The notes under the pieces are model-generated. The model made no database searches. It was not told the origin of the DNA and was given only the letters and a program-made list of their open reading frames with translations. A stretch of DNA of 64,000 nt. Origin: Phoronis australis. Taxonomy: Eukaryota > Phoronida > Phoronidae. Location of the stretch: assembly GCA_002633005.1 (NCBI GenBank), contig NMRA01000256.1:176068-240067 (forward strand). The letters are read 5' to 3'. This document shows, piece by piece, positions 54,901-64,000 of this stretch; within the stretch, counting starts at the first letter, position 1, and each line of letters opens with the position of its first letter. Made by a program: the position numbers and the translations under genes.

Positions 54901-56800
54901 ACATTTTGACGGACGCTGTGGATAGCTACTATACTATACAGTCAACGCCGCGGGGACACTAGAATTGGGTGACTATAGCGAGGTATCTGCGGATGGTCAT
55001 ACTAGAAGAGCAGAAAGTAATCAGAATATTGCTAACCGATCTTACGACCTGAAATCTGTCTTTGGCATTTCTACAGAGATAAAGGTTTCAAAATTTCCCC
55101 TCATTACCCATGAGCTTTTGTAGGCAAGGTTGGCAACACTCGAGTTTGGTGTAGCAAGATTACACACAGCTATAGACGCTGGATAACATGACCTTGGGGT
55201 CTCATCTCTGTACTCGAAAATTAACTAATTGTATGTCACCTTTAATGTAAACTTACAGATTTGTATTCCATAGTGCAACATGATTGGTTAAAATTCGAGT
55301 ATCAGTGATCCTAGACCCTGAAGGTGTTGTTAGCAAAATCTTTAGATTTGAGATTGTGTGTACCACACCAGTAAGAAGACAATGCCCTTTGCAAATGAAT
55401 ACACGAAAAACCAAACTACATTGTCTGCTGTTTGACTCACTCCACACAGAGCATTACAGAGTCTAATGTACGATTCCTAAAACTGAAAAGTGATCCTGCA
55501 TTTAAACCAGCACTGCAATCAACAGTGGCTAAAGATATAAATTCATAACAACGGGTGTCTCTAAATCATTACAGCCTTCTGTTAAAATTGCTGGTGGTCC
55601 CCTTTGCACTAATTTTTATTGCCATGCCTACAATTCTGAGGTACGGAAATTATATTGTACCTGGTTAAAGATAAATTAAAAAACTTTCAGCATGCATGGG
55701 TACTGTAAATTCGCATGAACAACATATACACATTCACAGTGCTCTGCTTGGACACCAGACACGATGCCTGGTAAATAGACAGCATCAACAAAAGCTTTTC
55801 AATTTGAAAACACTGGACATTGCACTGGATGCCAACTGCAGAACTGAAACATGTGGCACATAACAACTGTTTTGCTGTAACCTATTAAAGATAATACGCA
55901 GCTAGAGTTAAAGTAATGTAAAGTCATTGACCACTATCCTTAGCTATTGTTCATTTGAGAGACAAGCTTATTTACAACAGACCGTCCGCTATATTGCAAA
56001 TAACATCCTGTGAAATACAACGTACTGCGGTCAATCTTCATCAACATTTTTCCCAACCCAAAAATCACATCTAAGCCCAGTAACATACAAAACAAAGTCA
56101 CTGTTGCAAAAAAAGAGCAGTTTAATTCAAAAGTTAATGCTTCTGACAACTAATTACTGAGGACGAGCAAACTGGGGAGAAATGAAAGCAACCCAATTTC
56201 GTAGGAAGACTCAGCTCTGCTTTGTACACACATCTCAATTATGCATCATCATGATTTCGTCATTCTTAAGCCATTTACATATTATCTTAGGCAATTAAAC
56301 ATATTTAACACCTGTGCGAAGGCACATTCTCAACAATTAAGCCATAACAAATCCCTGCATGTAACTTGCATCTAATCGTGCAAGATTTCCTGTGAATAAC
56401 CCTGGACAATATTCCCAAAAGACTAACTATATCTTATTTTTTCTCCTTTTTACAACAGATGTCAGACCCAGTACAGGCCAAATATCAGACAAAAACATTT
56501 TTCCTATCCTATTGGTGTACCTCAGGAGTAAATTCCACTTGCATTTAGCAGCCAAGACCCTGTGAGTTCCAGGTCATTTTGTCTGATTATTTTGGCATAT
56601 ACTGTAAATCCATAGCAGAAGACAATAAACCAGATCATCACCAAAGCAACGACAAAAACACCTGTGAATACATTCAACAATTTACCCAAGAAAACAAAAC
56701 AAAACACGATCTTTCCGATTGGAAACTGAAAAGGTTCATTTCTGATAACAAGTGAAAAATTCACCATGCAGCCAAGTAAATTACATCTAACGGGCCCAAA
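51905..56800. other. Intergenic, no gene seen
   Basis: AT-rich, no open frame resembling a known protein on either strand. The right part may be LMAN2 3' UTR. Confidence 0.4.
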
Positions 56801-56964
56801 ATTTTTGTTTATTCCAAGAGAAAACTTGGGGAAAATTTATCATACTTTGCCATGTCTTACAACACAACAACAAAAACTGTACAATGTTGTTTAGATAGCA
56901 GCATTTATTGACTGCAGCTTATTCTATGTACAAGTCAAAATAGATTTACAACATTCGGGCACTA

Positions 56965-56978
56965 GCTCCACCTAGTGG
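56965..56978 (-). promoter_or_regulatory. CTCF-like motif, one mismatch
   Basis: On the minus strand CCACTAGGTGGAGC, differing from the core at one position. Outside any recognised repeat copy, in the probable LMAN2 3' UTR, and opposite in orientation to the repeat-borne motifs. Confidence 0.3.
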
Positions 56979-57122
56979 TCTTATTCAGAGATACTATTCA
57001 ACCCTTGACAACCATTAATATTAACATTCTTAACAGCATGGATAGGAATTACGCCTACAGAAACCCTCAAAAATAAACCAACAGTATCCAAGGGCTGTGT
57101 ATCTACGATCCCTTCACCTAAT

Positions 57123-57128
57123 TTTATT
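57123..57128 (-). terminator. Possible polyadenylation signal of LMAN2
   Basis: AATAAA on the minus strand about 415 bp after the stop; another is at 56904-56909. Which is used cannot be told. Confidence 0.3.
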
Positions 57129-57541
57129 CATAAACTTTGTATTAAGTCCACGAGAAATACTGAAAAGTTGATGAAAAGTCAACAAGATTCCAGTATCTTT
57201 CAAAATTTTTTAGCTATTCCTGGTTGTTAACCTTGAGAAAAATCCAGGACACAGTCAAATAAAAAGTGGCAGATCACTGTTCAAAAGTCAACTAAATCAA
57301 ACTATCTATGACTCTTTAACCAATACTTGTTTGTGACCTTTTATAAAAGTCCAGAGGAAATACATGAAGACAGGTCACCCAAAACACAACAAAAACTAGA
57401 AAATCTATGCCTTTCTGCCTATCCTTTTCTAATGAACTTTGTACAAAGTCTAAAAGACATGGATAAAATTGGCAAATTTAACAAAAGTCAACAAAATCCT
57501 TCAAGTATCAAAGCCTCCCATATCTATCTTCGCATGTAAAC

Positions 57542-57705
57542 TTAGTAGAACCTTTTCCTTGCATTTTCCTGTTTCTTCTGAAAGATGACGAACCCGACCA
57601 TGGCACACACACCCAGCCCCACGACTAGTAAGAGAATGATAATGAAGAGTCTCCAGCCAGAGAGACGACTTAACATGAATGCACCTTTAGGGTCGTCCAC
57701 GTGAT
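57542..57705 (-). CDS. LMAN2: LMAN2 last exon: stalk, transmembrane helix, KRFY tail
   Basis: Acceptor ttgcag at 57706-57711, then DHVDDPKGAFMLSRLSGWR, the helix and ARKRFY followed by TAA at 57542-57544. Confidence 0.93.
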
Positions 57706-60700
57706 CTGCAACAAGATCGTAAAATTACACAATGAATATTACAAGTTATTAGTAAGACTGTGAGAGCATATAAATACGCTGTTGTAATTCAGTGCTAAGA
57801 TGTAGTTATAGTTATAAGGTGACTTGACGTAATCAGTAGAGGGAGTACTTAAGAGACTATGGAAAAATCTCACTAATCTGGACAAAAATAATTAACAACA
57901 TTGCTCTTTTTCATTTTCAAGGGTTTATATTATTGCTGTGAATGCCTCCAACCTCTGAAAATATAGTCAGGGGATAGCTACAGTATAGAACTAGGACATG
58001 GAAAATAACTAGATGATACATAACATTTATGAAAAAATGAGGAGAAAATTTTCAGCCATCTGCCATATTGTGTCCTAAATTGGTGACATTTTAATACAAT
58101 GTTCACTGTATCATAACACTAGTCTGTAACCTCGACCAACAGCCTCGGGGAAGTCATGTGTCTGGTTGGGCTTGTGCTGAAGGCTTTGTGTGTTTGACAA
58201 TTAGAGCTGAAGTCTGACATTTGAAACAAAGTAATGTTCTGTTGTACCTCTCATCAAATGTCAAAAGAATGGAGCAAATTTTTGAAGTTGGCAGGCTGAA
58301 TAGGTTTCAGGGCAAACTGGTCCATCTTTGAGAATAAGTGGGTAGACTTTTACACCAATTGACCCACGTACTAAACAGAAGATGAAGTTCAAAACTGTTA
58401 AAAGCAATGAGAATCAAAAGGCCTGAAAAAGCTCGACAGCAATTTGAAATCAATAAAAATCAGACTTAAAACTTGCTGATTTGGCAAATAAATAATGCAT
58501 ATTACATAATATTAAGAGTGGCAACGAAAAACAGCAAAGCTATACAATATTTGAATACTGAATTTTTTAAAAACTCACAAAAGGTGACAATTACCTCAAA
58601 TTACCAGTCAGCAATCTCTTACTTCTGATCTAATGATCATTACATCAATTTCTAACTTTCAACGCACATGGAAGTCGTTCTTGAGAAAAAGACAAACTAA
58701 AAGCAATGGACTTAAAGTACCCTGATTGTGCAAGATAAATTCCCTCGTGAAAACCAAGGCAACAACCAGGAGCATGACATCTCACCGTGATATTTCAATG
58801 TTTCAGTTTCATCACTGTTTAAGCTTAAAGTGAATTTCTTGAGTCTGCGTGTAACGTGCAAAGTAACGCGATACTGCAAGGTTGTGTAAACATTTTTAGC
58901 AGTTTTCAACTAAAAACTGACAAATGCCAGCTCTTGAAAAGGCAAACATTTGGAGCTAAAGTTCACAAAAACTTCTATTTTCATAGTTATAAACGTAGCT
59001 TCATTGAAACTAAAGAAAAGTCAACAAAAATCATCAATGTCCTTGAAAACTACTAGAGGACAGGTCGAGTGCTTACGGTGAGGCCACAAAGTATAGTTGA
59101 TTCTGGTCTCATTTTTTTAAATCGAGTCGGTGGTGCGGTATTTTTTTAGTTGCTCACTAATCCAACAAAAAACTCTACATGATCGCTTGGCAAATCATAG
59201 CATTTCAAATCTTACTTACTCTTGGTTATAAACCTTGGCTGAAATTGATGTGGGCGAGCCTATTTTTAGTTGTTAACCTCAGGTCTCAAAATGAGTCAGG
59301 GGACAGACCAGAACCAAGATACTTGTCTGGCACAATGAACAGGTTCAGATGTGACATATCCACTTGGCTGCTGAGGGTAAAAAGCTTAGAAACAAATTAT
59401 AGCTACGGCCCGGCACACACAAAGAGATACGTGTTAAGGTAACAACCTCGACTGCCAGTAAGCTAGGCGCGTAAATTGATGCTGGTTACCTGCAAAGAGC
59501 AAGGAAAGTGCTCAATGAAAAATGTCAGCTGGGCAAGTTTATTGTCTTATTTTCACTACTTAAAGGGACACTAAACTTTGTTTTGGTGATTACACCCAAA
59601 CATTGTTCTGTTCTCTGATAACGCACTTTTGGTGTGATACTTGGATGATGAGGCCAGTATTCAACTCATAAGATGGATCCTGTGGTTTTTGGTGGGTAGT
59701 TTTACTCCACAGTTATTGTGCAACTCATCAAATGTGTTAGTCACACTTGTCGGTTCAGCAGGCTTAACAAAGACTTTCAAACTTGCTCTAAACTTTTGAG
59801 AGCTGACGAGACCATAATTTAATAATATCAGAGCTTGATGACAAAAGTTGATATTGATATCAGTTAATACGCCACAACAGGGTTTAGTATCCTTTTAAAG
59901 TAAGGGACAAACAATTCATTCTACCGCGTTCCCTGCACATAACAGAACCCCTCTCGAAGGTGACATCACAATGTCACAGGACTGAATGGTTAAATGTTAT
60001 TTAGCAAAGCTAATTAGCCAAGCTTTCAGCTCATCTTGCCCAGTACTCTGAGGATTTGGGCTTGTGAGTTAAAAAAACAAAACAAATATGGGATGTACAC
60101 CTCCTGCACATGTGGAGGAATACCATAATCACAGATGATTAGACGTAGATGTGAGCCATGTGCTTAACTTACTGCCAGCTGAAGCAGCTGGCTAAGTGCA
60201 TAGTTCATAGTCTGGGCCAGGTCTAAACTCAACTATCAAAGTCATGCTGCCATAGGATAAAAGGAAACCACTGCCACTGCTAGCTGACCCCCATGAAAAT
60301 ATGCGCCATGTATTGAGCAGCAAATATAAGTGAAAAAGCCAAGATCTAGAATAAAGAGATGTCTGGAAAACAAGCAAAACAGCAGTCAACATTCCTGTAT
60401 AGCTCTGTACTGTAAAATCTCACCAATTTCGGGAAGAACACCTGCCAAAAATTGCCCCTTCTTTCAGTTTTCAAGGGCTTTTAACATAGCTGTGCATAGT
60501 GATTGTGAATGCCCATGATTTTTCAAATGATGCAGAGTCTGAACACAGAAAAGCAGTAATTTGGTGCTGAACATCTTTTAGGAAAAAATGACAAAACAAA
60601 ATTTCAATTGCTATACGGTGTCCTATATTGGTGAGATTTTCCCCGTATTAAATTTTGACTGCAACCCATGTGGTGCAATTACTGATTTTGCTCCCTAGTA

Positions 60701-63187
60701 CACCACCTGTGAGGTCGGCCACATGCTCTACAAAATTTACAAATATCAGACATTACTTTTAAGTAGTAAGCATCTTGCTGAGCCCAGGTTGATAATTTGC
60801 ACTCAGCCTTAACATACAAGTCATTGTTATTGAATTTCACAATTATTATTACAAATGTTACTAATTTTAGAATCCTGGTAAATAAACGTCAACCTATGTT
60901 CCATGGTGCTCTATATGAAAAAATTATAAAACCAACATAGGGATGAACATGGCAGCTGTTGGGTGGATGCTAAATAATATATTGCAGTCCTAGAAGGGGG
61001 ATAGACTGAGAAAATCCTAGAAAAGGTGGTTGTTGACTAAAGGTGGACACACTGGGACATGTTCCGACAATGCCAGTCACTAGCAAGTCAAAGCTAGTGA
61101 GAGGACAAGCTCCTCCTGACACACAAGGCAGTATGTCACTCGCCTTATCGAACACTTCTCCAATCCAGAAAAAACAAGATTTGAAAATCCAAAAGTACGA
61201 TGCACCAGGGTGATGAAATATAACATGAAGCCAAGTGGGAAAATGGACTTCACATCCACACATCTGACAAATGTCTGGCCCCAACTGAGACATCACCCAT
61301 ATACACAGATATTTCCAACCAAAACTACAAGGCCAATGGACTGATTTCTTCCAAAGTGCCCACAAGTATGCAAAAACAGTCAACACAAAAATACATCAGG
61401 GGGCACTGTAACACAAAGGATGACTTGAGAAACTCAAGCCTCGGGTTCTAGACAATTATTTTCAAAAATAATTTAATCCCACTCATAAGTATGGAGTTTC
61501 TGAGAATTGCTAAATTTTATTGATTAAAATAAATTACATTCACCTTTTTGTACAATGACAGGAGGCAGTGTGGTCTAGTGGGTCGAGTGCCTGCCTCATG
61601 TTCTCTAGGTCGAAGGTTCTTATCCCACTGGACCCCACTGCTCAGTCTTCATTTGCGTATATGTCTATGTGTGTTATATGTAATGTTAAAACAATAACAA
61701 GAGCAACGCAGAGCGTTGAAATGCGCCCACAATTGCACCGCATACGGTATCCTTCTAGGGTTGTTTATTGGTACCATAAAGTGGCCAGTAGAGAGCATAT
61801 ATGTAGTATGTTGTACTTTGCAAAATGGAAAATCATGGTCATTGTCTCCTCAATAGGCTAGGGGCAAAATGTGAGTAATCTTCATAATACAAGCACATCC
61901 TATACACCAGATGCTTAAAGCACCACAGAAACATAAAATTAAAAACAAATTTACCAACATACGAGATTAGCACAGCATTAGAATGCCAGAAACAAATTTC
62001 TACTTGGAACTTTTCCTTCATAGTCACGAAGTAACACAAAGTACACACCTGAAGAAAATACAGAGGTCAATGTAAAATACTAAAATTGCCACTAGAGGCA
62101 AATACTAAAATTGCCACTAGAGGAATACCGGTAGTCAGAATCATCCTAAAGTCGTCATCGTCCGTTGTCAACATCACATAAATACACTTGCTAAATTTAG
62201 TAAAGATCCTGCAAACGGTTTGGGAGATACAGCCATGGGCGCAAAAAAAACAAAACTACCACTAGGAGGCGCCACAGTAGTCCAAATCATCTGAAAATCA
62301 TTGTCAGCTGTCTTCCTTATAGTAAGCACATACACGCCAATTTTCACAATCATCCTTTGAGCGGTTTGGTTGATAGAGGGGTGGACGCAAAAATACAGAC
62401 TCGAAAACAGTAAAAATGGCCACTAGGTGGCGCAAACTATGTCGAATCCATCTGAAAACAGGAGGATAGCGTCATCTCACTAATAGGTGCCTACATACCA
62501 AATTTCATGAAAATCCGTTCAGGACTTTTGAAGATACAAAGGTAAGCGTAAAAAACTAAAATTGCCACTAGGGGGCACACCGGTAGTCGGATCCGTCTGA
62601 AAGTTCGCACATGCCGTCCCATTCATGAATGGAACATATGTGCCAAATTTCATGAACGTATGTCAAAGGGTTTTGGAGATAGAGCAGTGGACGCCGGACG
62701 CCAGACGCAGGACGCCGGACGGACGCCGCCCGGACGGACGGACGGACAGAGATGACGGCATAATGCATCCACATATAAATATGTGGGCGCATAAAAATGG
62801 GTTCATGGGTTCGATGCAGTAGCCCAGCTGACCGGCCTTCGCACGTCTAGTGCAACATGTACCAGCTCACCTGCACCAGTTTTGTTGCTAATCTGTCATG
62901 TGATATTAATTACATAAGCAACATATGATATTTAGGAAAAGAGAAAAGGGCACGTAACCCAAAAATTTTACTTAAGCCTAAAACCACTTTTCATGGAATG
63001 GAGTCAGAATCTTCCTTTCACACCAATGTGAAATCGTGTTAAACAACTCATATGATAACCCAGGTATGTACTAGCCAGACTTCATGTTGCAAGGTCACAC
63101 TATCCAACGCTCAATAACCTTACCTCTAGGAGGAGCAAAGAACGAAGCGGAGGGAGAGATCTTGCTGTAGTCTTCCTCATTTTTATC
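57542..63187 (-). CDS. LMAN2: LMAN2 (VIP36), L-type lectin cargo receptor, last two coding exons
   Basis: Vesicular integral membrane lectin that binds high-mannose glycoproteins and cycles between ER, ERGIC and Golgi. Only the 3' part of the gene is in the window: exons 63124-63187 and 57542-57705. They join in phase (AGA G|AT) to give the stalk DKNEEDYSKISPSASFF and DHVDDPKGAFMLSRLSGW, the membrane helix LFIIILLLVVGLGVCAMVGF, and the cytoplasmic end QKKQENARKRFY. The D-x-VDDP-x-G-x-F stalk, the SGWR start of the helix and the KRFY terminus, an ER-export and trafficking signal, mark VIP36 rather than ERGIC-53 (which ends KKFF) or VIPL. The lectin domain lies beyond the right edge. Confidence 0.92.
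59564..59894. mobile_element. TTAA-flanked MITE, copy 2
   Basis: TTAA at 59560-59563 and 59895-59898; ends AGGGACACTAAACTTTG and AGGGTTTAGTATCCTT. In the LMAN2 intron, related to 25799-26168. Confidence 0.65.
60970..61386 (-). mobile_element. Possible LINE ORF2 C-terminal remnant
   Basis: A 138-codon open stretch with PDICQMCGCEVHFPTWLHVI, HHPGASYFW and GEVFDKASDILPC. The C-x-x-C...H plus FW-x-x-VFD pattern recalls the zinc-knuckle end of L1/Tx1-type ORF2. No reverse transcriptase nearby. In the LMAN2 intron. Confidence 0.35.
61563..61640 (+). mobile_element. tRNA-derived SINE head
   Basis: tgtggtctagtgggtcgag fits an A box and ggtcgaaggttcttatccc a decayed B box. Lies just left of repeat copy 4. 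Confidence 0.5.
62420..62433 (+). promoter_or_regulatory. CTCF-consensus match CCACTAGGTGGCGC
   Basis: Fits the 14-base core; in repeat copy 4 inside the LMAN2 intron. Confidence 0.45.
62565..62578 (+). promoter_or_regulatory. CTCF-consensus match CCACTAGGGGGCAC
   Basis: Fits the 14-base core; 145 bp from the preceding match, same orientation. Confidence 0.45.
63124..63187 (-). CDS. LMAN2: LMAN2 penultimate exon: luminal stalk
   Basis: Acceptor gttttccag, then DKNEEDYSKISPSASFFAPP(R), donor GTAAGG, phase 1. Matches the DW-x-KI-x-PS stalk of vertebrate LMAN2. Confidence 0.88.
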
Positions 63188-64000
63188 CTGGAAAACAGAT
63201 TTAAACAGAACTTCGACAAACATAGTCTAAAGAGTAACAGAAAAAACAGCAGCAGCTGAAAATAATAAGACAGGAAATAATTATCTGACATTCAGTCAGC
63301 ACAACCATTTCAAAAATGTATCCTGGGACAAGACCAACAAATTCCAAATACAAAGTCAACACTATTTACTGAAGATGTGTAGCAGTGCTCAACAATGATT
63401 TGGAAACACTCCTTTTTTATAAACCACGGTTATGCAGGACCAACAAGCCAAATATAAATAAAACAAAAATACACTGGACTCAGAAAAAGTAATATTTTTC
63501 AAAAGTAGAATACCTGTAGAATTGGATTTTTCCACCAGTCTGTCACTGATTGGGTCACATGACCATGTACTTTTAATAAAATTTAGCAACAAAGGCAAAG
63601 TGATAGCAAATGGGTATTAAGAAAATGATCAGATTTTCTTTGATACAAATGTTCAAGTTGAAATCTCAAAGAAGTCCATGTCGCAACATGTTAGTGAATA
63701 AAAGAAAGTATGCTATGGATTTGGTTTGAGCTCTCACCGGCGCTAAACAGTTAAACGTCGGATGCCTGTTTTATCTGCAGACGGACCATTTCAAGTGACT
63801 ATAACCTCTCACTGAGGCTAAATAGTTAAATACCAGATGCCTATTTCATTTGAAGGACTATTTCAAATACACTATAACATCTCACTGAGACTAAACAGTT
63901 CAATGTCAGATGTCTATTTCATGTGGAAATGGACTATTTCAAGTGGTTGTAACCCACATTCTGTCAAAGAATTGAAATTCTTATTTAGACAACTCATCAC
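63188..64000 (-). other. LMAN2: LMAN2 intron running off the right edge
   Basis: No further lectin-domain exon was recognised before the window ends. Confidence 0.5.
63734..63953. repeat. Tandem repeat of about 72 bp, three units
   Basis: Each unit has ctcactgag(g/a)ctaaa, agttaaat, ccagatgcctatttcat and ggactatttcaa. In an LMAN2 intron. Confidence 0.8.

Larger units (their letters stand above)
61695..62795 (+). repeat. CTCF-motif repeat family, copy 4
   Basis: Starts taacaagagcaacgcagag and ends atgtgggcgcataaaa. The ends hold short inverted phrases (ATGCGCCCACA and TGTGGGCGCAT). Modules are well preserved, including the GGACGCC/GGACGGAC stretch near 62690-62750. Confidence 0.82.

Noticed and set aside
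62795-62830. tRNA B-box-like gggttcgatgc after repeat copy 4
   Set aside because: No A box at the right distance and no cloverleaf could be drawn; likely chance or a SINE scrap.
1-64000. CRISPR array, operon or bacterial mobile island
   Set aside because: The sequence is plainly eukaryotic (introns, SINE/LINE remains); the tandem repeats have no unique spacers.

Overview
The window is animal nuclear DNA: split genes with GT..AG introns, long introns full of repeats, about 40% GC by eye, one 80-base assembly gap (30201-30280) and single ambiguous bases at 16486 and 42793. The gene set (a glycine-receptor-like channel, a MET-like receptor tyrosine kinase, VIP36/LMAN2) and the transposon fossils suggest an invertebrate deuterostome, most likely a lancelet (Branchiostoma). 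That assignment is inference. All three genes lie on the minus strand.

From left to right. (1) 184-13396: a Cys-loop ligand-gated ion channel of the glycine/GABA/glutamate-chloride receptor group. Eight of an expected nine coding exons are found, with compatible splice phases, giving about 469 residues if the missing 83-base exon is added. Its M2 pore helix lacks the Pro-Ala-Arg anion-filter motif. (2) 13397-18458: a 28-bp minisatellite, a long interspersed repeat, two near-identical SINE copies and a LINE fossil. (3) 18459-47469: a 21-exon receptor tyrosine kinase. All splice phases agree and the model gives 1304 residues. The kinase and the TIG/IPT repeats are MET-like, but where MET carries a semaphorin domain this protein has an usherin-like head: an N-terminal cysteine-rich segment, a LamG-like domain, a laminin N-terminal domain and laminin EGF modules. 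This is the main find. (4) 47470-57541: no gene seen, apart from a reverse-transcriptase fossil and simple repeats; the right end is probably LMAN2 3' UTR. (5) 57542 to beyond the right edge: the last two coding exons of LMAN2/VIP36, an L-type lectin cargo receptor.

The introns are loaded with mobile-element remains. One repeat family (copies near 14.9-16.3, 39.9-41.5, 41.7-42.6 and 61.7-62.8 kb, and a diverged one at 24.0-25.2 kb) carries a recurring CCACTAGGGGGC-type motif that fits the CTCF consensus. Intron 3 of the kinase gene is almost wholly one copy of it. Several elements end in AGG...CCT and are flanked by TTAA: a 1.3-kb fold-back element with THAP-like sequence at both ends, a 1.66-kb element, and two copies of a roughly 0.35-kb MITE.

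The three genes have no evident joint pathway. The channel and the kinase are predicted plasma-membrane receptors; LMAN2 cycles in the early secretory pathway. Exon borders were placed by hand from splice signals, phase and family alignment from memory, with no database search.
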